Origin: Membranipora membranacea
Lineage: Eukaryota > Bryozoa > Gymnolaemata > Cheilostomatida > Membraniporidae
Length of the DNA: 64,000 bases
Direction: 5' to 3'
NCBI GenBank assembly: GCA_914767715.1
Contig: OU612070.1
Location: 17,906,025-17,970,024, forward strand
Part shown: in pieces, positions 10,301 to 20,047 of the stretch
How positions within the stretch are numbered: position 1 is the stretch's first letter
Layout: every line of letters starts with the position of its first letter
Program-made: the position numbers and the translations under genes
Notes under the pieces: generated by a model
The model's input: only the letters and a program-made list of their open reading frames with translations
Databases searched by the model: none
Told to the model about the DNA's origin: nothing

Positions 10301-12771
10301 TTATATGATACAGCGGTAAGTACCTTATTACATTACATAGCAGTAAGTACTTCAGTATTTTACAAAGCAGTAAGTACTTTATTATATTACATAGCAATAA
10401 GTACCTTATTATATTATACAGCGGTAAGTACCTTATTACATTACATAGCAACAAGTACTTCAATATATTACAAAGCAGTAAGTACCTTATTATACTACAT
10501 AGCAGTGAGTACCTTATTATATTACATAGCAGTAAGTACCTTATCATATAATATAACAGTAAGTACTTGATTATATTACATAACAGTAAGTACTTTATTA
10601 TATTACAAAGCAGTAGGTACCTTTTTATATAACATAGCAGTAAGTACCTTATTAATTTTTACATAGCAGTAAATACCTTATTATATTACAAAGCAGTAGG
10701 TACCTTTTTATATAACATAGCAGTAAATACCTTATTATATTACACAGCAGTAAGTACCTTATTATATTACACAGCAGTAAGTACCTTATTATATGATACA
10801 GCGGTAAGTACCTTATTACATTACATAGCAGTAAGTACTTCAGTATTTTACAAAGCAGTAAGTACTTTATTATATTACATAGCAATAAGTACCTTATGAT
10901 ATTACATAGCAGTAAGTACCTTATTATATTACACAGCAATAAGTACTTTATTATATTACATAGCAATAAGTACCTTATTATATTACATAGCAGTAAGTAC
11001 TTTATTATATAACATAGCAGTAAGTACCTTATTGTATGACATCATCACCTGTTACTTTTAGTTTATTTAGGGCTATGGGCTGTTTTCATCTTTCAAGTTC
11101 ACATGTATAAAAGATATTGGTATTATACATGTATAAGTATTTCTGGCAGCGCGATGTACTTTGAGTTATTAGTATTTGAATTATTAGCGTTGCGCTATCT
11201 ACGGATTAGTTATTCAGAGAGCGAACAATTCTCACTTACGGCGTAGATCTCAGATGAGCACAATTGTACATGTATGGAATTCCGCATGCTGCCTCATAAT
11301 ACCAAATACTGTACTCGTAATATCTACATTTATGACTCTATCATTGTCCGGTATTCAGGTTGAAGTCAATAAAAAAGCAGGTAGAGTTGAGGGAGGCGGA
11401 GTTAGCTGGTCGTGAGATGAAACGCCAAAAGCAGAGAGAAGAATCCATATATAAGACACGACGTCTCAATAAGCAGAGGTATGAAGAGCTGGAAGATGAT
11501 GTCCTACTGAGTAGTGAGCTTAGTGGGTCTCTAAGGACCACCAAAGTGAGTGTACAGTAGATACTGGTGAAGAAAAGTAAATAAAGGTTGAAACGTGTGT
11601 TTCACCAGTTGAAGAGAGGCTGGTTTTAACCAGAATAAAGAATAATTTCCTGAATGTTTCAGCTGAAAATTAAATGTTGAATACTAATAGCAAGATAATG
11701 ATGATGAAGGAATTTTTTTTAAATGATACCAGTTTGATTGTACATTCGGACATGAAATGTTCTATTACTATAAAATATGTGATGGTCGTATAGTAACATG
11801 GCAAGCCGTTAGAAAATGATAAGTAATATCTATTCTTTACAGTCTGCTAATACTCTGATTGAGGACAGATTTAAAAGCCTACAGAAGAGGAATATTATTG
11901 AGCCGCGAGTGCGAGCCAAGTGAGTCATTCTCCTGTTTCTTTTTCGTTAGTTGTTAGTGATAATTAGTGATAGTGTAGCCAATAATACCTGAAGAACTTT
12001 TATACGATGTGCTCTACTAGAGACAAACTAAGTCATTTTTCCAAATTATGTGGTACTATAATATATCGAGACCAGGGACCTGTATCTGAATTATGAGGAG
12101 CTCCTAATGATAAAGTCTCAATTATTGAAGTGCACTGTAGTTAGATAACACCAGATGTTACACAGCTCGGCCCTCTGGTCTGGTTAACCCAAGGAGCTAG
12201 AGTCTCTAACTCTTTGGGTTAACTATTTATATATCACCTCAAGTTATATTTAGTTTACCGTCACTACCTTTCAAAGTCAGTAATAGAGTGGAAGCAAATT
12301 TGTAGCCAGGGTACAGCTGGAGTTGTTCTCTCATTGAAATGCAGCTTAACTCAGACTACATAGATCATGCAATGCGTAATTTGGGTACCTGGCCAATACA
12401 CTCAACCAGTCAATCCGAATTCTTTCCTCATATTGACCATACTATGGACTTTGATATTTAAATTTCAGATTAGTCCAATTCCTATGCCCTCATCGTTAAT
12501 GCTTGTGTTGTTTGAGACACTATGTATGTCTTAAACTGTGTATCTGACACTGCTGAATCAGTATCTGACACTGCTGAATCAGTACTACCAGATGGTAAAA
12601 CACTCATCAAGTTTGGCATGAACATCAATAATCTTGTTTCCCAGGTTTCGAAGGAAACTCAAGACAAAACACCCTGAGAAGAAACCGTTTAAGGAGATTA
12701 CGAAAAAAAGCAGAGCAGGAGGTGGAATCGTTGTACCCTTTGTACCAAGTAAACATGGGCAAACTGAGTAA
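4341..12771 (+). CDS. NOP53: NOP53 (GLTSCR2/PICT1) ribosome biogenesis protein
   Basis: Twelve exons: 4341-4444, 6377-6480, 6659-6737, 7018-7150, 7446-7538, 7892-7987, 8572-8682, 9032-9208, 10011-10072, 11359-11545, 11843-11919 and 12645-12771. They total 1350 nt, giving 449 aa (human about 478). Family landmarks appear in order: KKGWRK near the N-terminus, FLEDQNLQERT, YDLWAS, SYNPTFEDHQ, a basic coiled-coil stretch, LSSELSGSLRTTK, then DRFKSLQKRNIIEPR and a basic tail. L46-F-F-I-D50 fits the arch-interaction motif (LFxxD type) with which yeast Nop53 recruits the Mtr4/exosome helicase. The family acts in the nucleolus in 60S and 5.8S rRNA maturation. ATG 4341 was chosen because it directly precedes the conserved basic GWRK segment; an in-frame ATG at 4284 would add 19 unconserved residues. 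The C-terminus has a longer tail than human, ending HGQTE. A polyadenylation signal lies near 13064. Confidence 0.93.
4699..5780 (-). mobile_element. Internally deleted non-LTR retrotransposon (LINE) in NOP53 intron 1
   Basis: Read on the minus strand, 5780-5079 encodes the linker typical between endonuclease and reverse transcriptase in CR1/L2/Jockey-like LINEs: PPWFNKRTKKLVEKQRATY, then YKYLRNKKK, then the RT entry motif NNKSPGPDQI and GKLPTQ. Near 5105-5115 the sequence jumps, with a frame change, to the C-terminal segment (LVQNKAARFIKN, TLQERRKAHRISLL), which in intact elements lies after the RT core. The catalytic core, including the YADD motif, is missing, so this is a dead copy with a large internal deletion. 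It is antisense to the host gene. No endonuclease domain is seen upstream. Confidence 0.82.
5979..6016. repeat. AT-rich simple repeat in NOP53 intron 1
   Basis: ATT triplets followed by TA dinucleotides with interspersed TG, just downstream of the LINE remnant. No element structure is seen around it. Confidence 0.7.
9316..9976. mobile_element. Foldback/MITE with TTAA ends in NOP53 intron 8
   Basis: Two arms of roughly 200 bp face each other: about 9320-9521 and about 9725-9972. Matching pieces include GGTACCATACAAG against CTTGTATGGTACC, and GAGTTCCTATTGGCTAATAAC against GTTATTAGCCAATAGGAACTC. The outer ends are AGGTTTCCTAGC on the left and GCTAGTAAACCT on the right. Each is bounded by TTAA (9316-9319 and 9973-9976), which would fit a TTAA target duplication as made by piggyBac-type transposases. 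No transposase ORF is present. The element ends 34 bp before exon 9. Confidence 0.75.
10060..11036. repeat. 27-bp minisatellite made of the NOP53 exon 9 splice donor
   Basis: About 36 head-to-tail copies of a 27-bp unit of the form GCAGTAAGTACC followed by TTATTATATTACATA, with minor substitutions and a few indels. The first unit coincides with the real exon 9/intron 9 boundary (ACCAAGCA|GTAAGTAC at 10072), so nearly every copy repeats a near-consensus 5' splice site. Because 27 is a multiple of 3, long spurious ORFs of nine-residue repeats appear on both strands. In the NOP53 frame each unit reads CAG-TAA, a stop codon. Confidence 0.95.
12182..12223. repeat. Short palindrome in NOP53 intron 11 (CAAGGAG family)
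   Basis: GGTTAACCCAAGGAGCTAGA is followed by its near-perfect inverse ending TCTTTGGGTTAAC. It belongs to the recurrent short hairpin family described in the findings. Confidence 0.75.
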
Positions 12772-15242
12772 ATATGGGCAAACAGTGATCACGGGCTTCA
12801 TCTACTGCTGTATAACAGAGTTCCATCAACATTTAATGTCAGCATCTAACTACCATGGTACTCGAAAACCAACCAGCATGTCCATGTTTAGTTTAAGATC
12901 CCAAGTCAAGTTTATTGTTCACGATGATCCTCTATTTGACTAAAATGTCTTTTGATACATTTCATCACATTTGAAGCAAGTCTTTGTTGTGAAACATACA
13001 TAAAGATCTGACCTGATAGATGGAATTATCATTTTTTTCTGCCTTATAGAACGGCTAATAGAAAATAAAAACTTGACACATTAAATGTTGAACTCTTCAT
13101 GGATACCCTGCCTCATTTACATCGTCACATTGAACTGAGGATAAAATCTACATGTACATACGTCGTGATTTGAAACTGCAAAAACTGCAACAGCCATAAA
13201 CTCAAGAATGGTATTTCTATATCTTATCATTTCTATGAGAACAGCTGAACGACTGATATTAATTTATACTTTGTTTTATGCTCTTAGTGATTTTAAAGGA
13301 AGCAGAAGTGGAGCAAATTTAATTGTCAACTGAAAGGGAAGCTTTGATAACTTGCTGTTCTGCTGTATCGCACACACTCTTCCACTTCCTCTATCAGTAG
13401 ACATTAAATGGCTAAGTCTACATGAGCTGAGCATATAGGGCATAATGTAGTCTGGAGAATTAAAGTATGTGTTGTAGGTGTATTGCTGTGTATGTGTGTA
13501 AATAGGTGCAGATTTGAGGGGTAGGTATATAAAGAAAGGGAGATTGCATTCTGAACACTGACCATGACTTCCCACAGGGGAAATGCTATGCATATTATGT
13601 TGAATGTTGATTATGCACATGCGATGCCAAATAAAAATGATGCGAAAACTTGTATAATTGCAAATCAGACTAGGCCACCCAGTACACTCGACTCGCATTA
13701 TGGTAAAGTGATTTGGGTAGTATTTATCTGTTGTGAGAGAAATAAGTTATCAGCATTAATTCTACACCAAGAATTCGAACCTATCATTAGATGATGTAGG
13801 TAGAGTTAAAGTTAGCAAAGGCTCAATAACCAAACTGCCTGAATACACAAAATACAATAGTTTCCGAACATGCGTTGAATCACCTGATTATATCAATCAT
13901 GCTGAACGTTAAAAGCTCCACTGAATACACAGCCTTTTTTAAATAATCCCACTGCATCAAAAGGGAGATTGAGCTTGTCCAGGTAACGTGATAATGAACC
14001 ATACTGCCCGTCATATATCTATAACAACGACATCACCTGGGCAGATGTACAGCAGACTTGAATTGGGAGCATTTGGTAGCATGGGCAGGTTAGGCATTAG
14101 GGTCAATTCGTCATCCAAGGTTGGCAAATAACAGATAGCCTACACTTCAGTAAGGGTAGTTGTATTCTGTATCGATTCGCAGCACATCAGCCATTCACAA
14201 TTCTTAGGTACGCTTGTACCTTGCTTGGTTTACTTCGGGGCTTACTGATCCTTTTGATTATACACCCAAACACTTTCATAGATCTTGTCACAGTCTTGTA
14301 GGTGTTCTGTATTTCTGTACTTTTGGTTAGCAAGGTGACCATAATGTAGGTTGTTTATACTGGGCTGCTAGTGAATCTACGGTCTATTATCTGAGGACAG
14401 TGGTGATACGAGGTGTATAATTCAATCATGATAAAATAGAGAGATACCCCTCTATTTGTATTGTTTGAGCTGTGATTCATTGTGTGTATTAAAACCAATG
14501 ACTCACTTATCTTATCTTGTCACATGTAGTTCAGTGGAGCAGCAACACCAAGCTACTTAACACATACTACCCCACATTCTCTTGTATATTCATTGTACAG
14601 TTTCTTGATTTCTGACTTGGCTATTGGAAGATTAGAGATGTGTAAAAAACAAGTCAATAGCAAAGTGGAAAATTACCTGCAAACCATCACTCATATTATT
14701 ATAACTATCATTATTCTAGCCATGGCGGAGTAGCAGTAAAAATTGAAATAGGAATTTTGTGAAAAACAAACAGTTAACAAAATGCAAATGTTGCCGTAAA
14801 CTACTAGAGCGTTCGGTTGGTCCGATGATAACGAGCGAGAGCAGGAGTGAACCTCTGCCCCTCAAACTAAATCCATACTAAGATAAAACCTAGTCAGCCT
14901 CAACATAGGTAACTAGCCAAGTATTGCAATAAAGATAGAGCAACGGTTTGCATGATGTTCAGTGAGCATTGGTGCCTGTTGAATGTTATACAGTGAGCTG
15001 AGTCTCATTCACGGCTCTTTCGTAAGAGTTGTTGTAATACATTTCACAAAAAAAACTTTCTTTTATTAACTCAACAATGAGTGAGTTATAGATGGACATA
15101 TTGTTAACCCGATGTTAGCAATCACTGCCACTAGCTGTGTCAAAGTGATATAATTAGATGATGATGATTATGTGGCTGCGGCGGTCGTCTATATCAAGTC
15201 TGCTGGATGGTTTGAGTTTTCTGTTGTTGTAAGTTATCGTCT
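12772..15242. other. Intergenic region between convergent NOP53 and cofilin
   Basis: About 2.5 kb between two converging genes. It holds a likely NOP53 polyadenylation signal (AATAAA near 13064) and a minus-strand AATAAA for cofilin near 15062-15067. The longest ORFs (13276-13698 minus, 13564-13794 plus) overlap each other and show no family resemblance. No RNA gene or transposon is recognised. Confidence 0.6.
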
Positions 15243-17537
15243 CTAGTCCCTCATCCCTCTCTTTGCCCTGAAATAGCCACAGATATATCCCTGTCACAAT
15301 TGAAATTAATGAATTCCCAGGAGGTAAATAACACACGCATGTTTTACATGATACGATAACCGCAATACCATCACTGGCAAACAGAACAGAGAGTGGTGAT
15401 AATAATACTTACTTCTCAATGCAGTTTTCGATGGATAATTCATCAGCATCAGTGGCTTGTATATCAATGACAATTTGAAGTGCTTTCTTTAGATAGTCTT
15501 TACTACTTGTGTATATCATTTTTGGTTTAATTTTGACGCCTTCTGGAGCCCTGAAAACAACCAAAACATCTATTATAACAGCCAATGTCGTGAGTGTTAC
15601 TCACCATGTACCAGAGGTGAGCTGAGGAATCTTCTTCTATTACTATATAGCAGATAAGTAATTAATGCGAATCAGACGCTCACATGGATCTCAATTTTAA
15701 TGTTGCGCAATTATATAATGACCAGGAAGTGTAGTTGAGATTCACTCACCATGCAATGAACACCAATTTTTGTTTAGGTGAACCGGACAACTCGAACTCC
15801 AGGTCAAATGCAGCATATCTACATTGCCCTTCTTCTCTACCAATTTGCAACAACCTATCTGACATCATTTTATAGGTTGCATCTAGGTAACAAGATACAT
15901 AAATAAATGAATAGTTTGGAATTGTGTAAATTTGTGTACAATGATTCCTACTGATGATAGTTGGAGACAAAATGAAAAATTAACCTATGTTGAGCCATTC
16001 AGGCCAAATATGAAGTGTAACAGCAGTCGCACTAGACTGGACCCTCAGGTATTGAAACATCCTGACTGAAAGTTTTCTATGCGCTTTTTATAGGAAGCTA
16101 AAGCTTGTGAAATAACTGCTGATTTGTGTGATACACCAGCAGTTAATCAACAATGAAAGAGTGGAGCAGCAGAACAAATCAGCTCACTTACCTCTTGGTG
16201 CGCATTCATCCACTATTATCTCTTTCATGTCATCATTGAGCTTGAATATAATATATCTATATGCCTTGTTCATCTTCATCTTCTCAAACTCATCTGTGCA
16301 TATTTTCGCGACTTTGACTCCGGAGGCCTGCGAATAAGCGATCAATACTTTCATTACCATTGGATGGTTGCTGACCTATTTTGACTCGGCTATGACGGCC
16401 TGGATATGGTTATAATAGGTTATCCTAAAATGTTGACCTTTTTCACTTCCTGGTACAGATCCAAACTTCTTGTTCTCAATTAGGAAAGCTTTTGATGCCG
16501 AAGATGATATACGGAAGAACCAATAAAAACATACAGCTCAGCAATGAATCATTTGACTACTACTACTAGCAATTTGAGTCACAGGAATGGAGGACATATC
16601 ATGAGGATTCATAAAGTTTAAGCAGCATTAGGAAACCAGAATGTTAGAGGCCATGATAAACATAGGGATTGCTTTAAACTTCCTAGTCCTAGTAGCAAAG
16701 TACTCCTCGGTTATGTTGTTGGGCACATTGGATTGTTTACTCATTAGTGTTGAGCAATAGATACATAAGTTAGCTTAATTGCTACATATTCGAATTGCCA
16801 CAACAATAAAACAGTTACCTCGCTGACATACTACTAAACTAAGGTTAATCAGCATGAGGATTGAACCTAAACTAAAGAGCTCTAGAATAGGAGAGGTGGC
16901 CTAGGGAATGGATAAGGCAAGACTGGAAGAGTTAATGATCATTAATAATATAGATAGATAGATATCAACTATCTATCATCGCAGCTTGATGAGTGAAGTT
17001 TTTTTGGAGAACAAAAATCAATTTTGACAAATAACTTGCATTACTTGAGAAATACAATATCCAATATACAGTTAGTAGCCAGTGTCTATCTGATCTGTAT
17101 ATAGCTCACTTTCAATCATTAGCAGTGGAGTGTGATTGATTGAACAGTTGTCTGAGGAGAGTGGTAGGGACCAACAACCCACCACCCGAGACACACACAC
17201 ACAGAGCAGTCTGAGTCAGTGACAATATATGGTTTCACATATTTATTAAGCTGATTTATTTGACAGTCACAATATATCTCATCTTATAAATTATAATGAC
17301 ATAACCCATTCTATAATAATAATTATAATATTTTTGAGTGGGTTCCTTCATTCAAGGAGTACTCCTTGATTCAGTCAAGGATTTCAGTCAAAAGATTCAG
17401 TCTTTTTTACTCTTTGATTCAGTCATCACTGCTGATCATCATTGACCTTGTTTGTTGCAGTTATGAATCCATCATTTTAAGGTCAGACCCTAGGTCCAAA
17501 ACGTATGTGACTTTAGTTAATGCTCTCAACTTACCAT
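15243..17537 (-). CDS. ADF/cofilin actin-depolymerising factor
   Basis: Five exons on the minus strand: 17537-17535 (ATG only), 16327-16192, 15882-15750, 15550-15413 and 15267-15243, giving 144 aa, a usual length for ADF/cofilin. The N-terminus reads MASGVKV, keeping Ser3, the family's inhibitory phosphorylation site. The core shows YIIFKLNDD, CRYAAFDLEFE, KLVFIAWAPEG, and the long actin-binding helix KIKPKMIYTSSKDYLKKAL, followed by IQATDADELS and a short end EKAKRGMRD. The family severs and depolymerises actin filaments in the cytoplasm. Exon 1 is inferred: AAAATG|GTAAGT at 17535 is the donor that fits the common cofilin structure with an intron right after the start codon. The tiny last exon rests on the CAG acceptor at 15268 and the phase. 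The gene is head-to-head with HDHD2. Confidence 0.88.
16914..17350. other. Cofilin intron 1 segment, no feature
   Basis: Part of the 1.2-kb first cofilin intron. It contains short TAGA and CA runs (near 16950 and 17190) and nothing else that I can name. Confidence 0.4.
17352..17370. repeat. Short hairpin of the CAAGGAGT family in cofilin intron 1
   Basis: TCAAGGAGTACTCCTTGA is a perfect palindrome with no spacer; a further TCAAGGA copy follows about 10 bp downstream. Confidence 0.75.
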
Positions 17538-18352
17538 TTTCAATGTAGAGATTAGCTGTCAACTGAGTACAGAGAAGAAAATGAAATAAATGAGGTTGTT
17601 CCTTTTGACCACACTGACTTTATTCAGTAATGGAAGAATGAGGCCGGTTGGTACAGCTAGAAATAAATTCCTCCACACTTCCTTGATAATTATAATTGGT
17701 TTGTGGATCTATGTGTAGGTAAATTTAGAAACCAGGTAGTACATCTGCATATTAGTAATCCATTTCTATGTTTACAAACCATATTGTCTGATAAATTAAC
17801 AAAATGAACTCAATCTTTCTAGGAATATTTTTTAGGCGGACTAATTGCTGATTTAGGCTGAGTGACCCCTCAAGGACAAACCATATATGGCTATGAAATT
17901 CCAAAGTTAGAATACAGGGAGAAAGCTTTCTATTATTCCATTTCAAACTGAGTTGAGTCTTGTTTGGGGTGAGTGATGTGTATTTCGAGGAGCTGGACAT
18001 ATTGAAACAATACCTTACTGGCCCAGAATTGCTCAGAACATTATATTATCCATAATGTTGAGAAAACCCCATTTGATCAATGGAATCCTCTTTTTCTAGT
18101 AGTTTCACTATCCATATATGGTAATAAATGCCATACAAGGCGGAAAATTGTAGTTTCGGTTCAGAGGGATTCCCAAGTAAACACAGACACAAGGGATTTC
18201 CCTCATTATATGAATGGGGAACTGTAATGAAAAGAAATTGTAACAACATAATACCACTATAGCAAACCAATGAACTAAACCCACTCCCAGAGACAATTAA
18301 TATTGTTAAATTTAAAAGCGATATGATATTTTTAGCTGTCATAAGTATCAGA

Positions 18353-18380
18353 GCAAGGAGTTAAAGACATAACTCCTTGA
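18353..18380. repeat. Short hairpin of the CAAGGAGT family
   Basis: CAAGGAGTTA and TAACTCCTTG form inverted arms around a spacer of 7-8 bp. A second, tighter copy (AGGAGTAACTCCT) lies near 18481. Confidence 0.75.
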
Positions 18381-18805
18381 TTACTTACTCTTCCTTAGAA
18401 AGATTGAAGCTGGTCTCTATGATATCAAATTGAATACTTATGTACGTTTTGCTGCCCATCACAATACAAGAGGTAAAGCTAGGAGTAACTCCTTGGGTAA
18501 AGTAATAAGCTGGAGACACAACTTGAATCAGTGGCGATACAGTTACTTAAATCGTGTACGAGGTGAGATAAAAGTATATTTTGATGGTTCTATAGTTAAT
18601 AACTAACCTTACCATCTCCTGAACTAACATCTAACACATTTACAGTACTATGCTAAGTCGCGCTACTCTCAATTTTGAAACTAGTAGCCGGGTATCACAG
18701 CCCAGCGATTTCTTCAAATGGTGTTGCTCAGCGTAAAAATTTTATTCCATTGCTTTTCAATTTCATTTAACAACTTATTATAATTTTTCATGACTTGTAA
18801 AACAT

Positions 18806-18839
18806 TAGCCTGTCTTGACAAGCTTGTCAAGACAGGTTA
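18806..18839. repeat. Perfect palindrome of the TAGCCTGTCTTGACAAGC family
   Basis: TAGCCTGTCTTGACAAGC reads directly into its own reverse complement. The same end sequence bounds the element at 26537-26696 and occurs as a half copy at 63503-63520, which suggests terminal inverted repeats of a small non-autonomous element with the interior lost here. Confidence 0.8.
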
Positions 18840-19216
18840 GTAAAACATATACTTTTTGGCCCTCAATAACTTAATGCCTCATTAGACCACCTGCTGATAA
18901 ACACTACAGCTACATCGCAAACTACTGGAATGTCAATGGCGTTACTGCACACATCTAACACATGCCGACCCACAGCTGGTTAATATATCCTGTATGCCCA
19001 CCCTATTAGGCTAGGTGGTTAGGATTAATGGGGAAGTATAAGTATAAGAAGTAAGTATCAGAGTACATAACTCCTTGTCTTTAACTCCTTGATCAGAGTA
19101 AAGCTCAAACAGGCAAAGACAAGGCAAGACAATTCAAATGGTGGTCCATAGGTGTCAGTGACGCGTGAGTGACGCATGATCTGGTTTGATCTGCTTTGGG
19201 CATTCTAGAGGATGTA

Positions 19217-19294
19217 TTTATATATATACATATACATCCCATGTATATATATATATATATATATATATGATGTATATATATATATATATATACG
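19217..19294. repeat. TA-rich simple repeat
   Basis: Alternating TA tract interrupted by CATCCCATG and GATG segments. It is followed at once by a CAAGGAGTTACAG hairpin copy (19307-19337). Confidence 0.8.
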
Positions 19295-19306
19295 TGTATA
19301 GATGAA

Positions 19307-19337
19307 GCAAGGAGTTACAGGGGGCTGTAACTCCTTA
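19307..19337. repeat. Short hairpin of the CAAGGAGT family
   Basis: CAAGGAGTTACAG and CTGTAACTCCTTA form 13-bp inverted arms around a 5-bp loop. Confidence 0.8.
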
Positions 19338-20047
19338 CGTAGCAATAATGATCGACCAAATGCCGAAATTTAAAGTGGCAGACAACCACAAAAGTTATAT
19401 TTTGATATTTGATGCATAATAATGTACTCCTTCTAAATTTGGATACTATAAATAAATTTCAAATTTGAAAATTTTAATTATTTCAATTACGAACTCTCTT
19501 CCGCCATTTTTCTTTCAGTAACACAAATACCCGTACTCTCAAAATAAATATATTACTTGAAAAAAAAAAGGTGTATAAAAGAATTTGTTTCTAGAATCGA
19601 GGCAGTTATCTTTTTTGTGCCAATCTCAATATATATACAGTCATCTCAGTTACAAAATCATCTACAAAAACAATATTATTGCTTTCAATAACAAAAATTA
19701 AGCATTTTCTTTGAGATTATAATAGCTTCTCAACTTAATTCAGTTTATTGCAGCCATGGGGTAGAGGGGCTACTGACTGCCCTGTGGTGCATCGATCCAA
19801 AGCTTATATCTTGGATTTCCGTGGTTGAGTATGTTGGCTACTGGTGAATGTCAATTACATATTGATATTTACGTATTTAGTGATGCCAGGGTTGTCTTCT
19901 ACTTTGAGTTATACTTATATTCAGATACTGATGGAAAGTGATTACAGCGACTGAAGCTACAATTATACTCTGTGCCAGCATTGTGAAAATCTCAAAAATA
20001 TAGTAAATCATCAACATACTGTTGCTATTTATGAATAGGTATTTGAG

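Larger units (their letters stand above)
17538..20047. promoter_or_regulatory. Divergent intergenic region between cofilin and HDHD2
   Basis: About 2.5 kb between two head-to-head start codons. It contains several copies of the CAAGGAGT/ACTCCTTG hairpin family (18353-18380, 18479-18496, 19063-19092, 19307-19337), a perfect TAGCCTGTCTTGACAAGC palindrome near 18806-18839, and a TA-dinucleotide tract at 19217-19294. Minus-strand ORFs at 17752-18342 have no recognisable domain. Promoters for both genes must be here, but no core element stands out. Confidence 0.5.

Noticed and set aside
9992-10570. 192-aa ORF of nine-residue repeats (AVSTLLYYI-like), plus matching reverse-strand ORFs
   Set aside because: It comes from the 27-bp minisatellite, whose period is a multiple of 3; it is out of frame with NOP53 exon 9 and looks like an intron artefact.
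13276-13794. Overlapping ORFs of 140 aa (minus) and 76 aa (plus) downstream of NOP53
   Set aside because: No domain, no splice-supported neighbours and no codon pattern to favour either strand.
15154-15336. A 34-residue C-terminal extension on cofilin ending in a run of Ile
   Set aside because: It uses the wrong phase after the acceptor; carrying the split codon AA|G through gives KAKRGMRD and a stop at 15243, the normal family length.
17752-18342. Minus-strand ORFs upstream of cofilin, one with a hydrophobic stretch
   Set aside because: No recognisable family, no clear splice links, and overlapping frames; more likely chance in AT-rich DNA.
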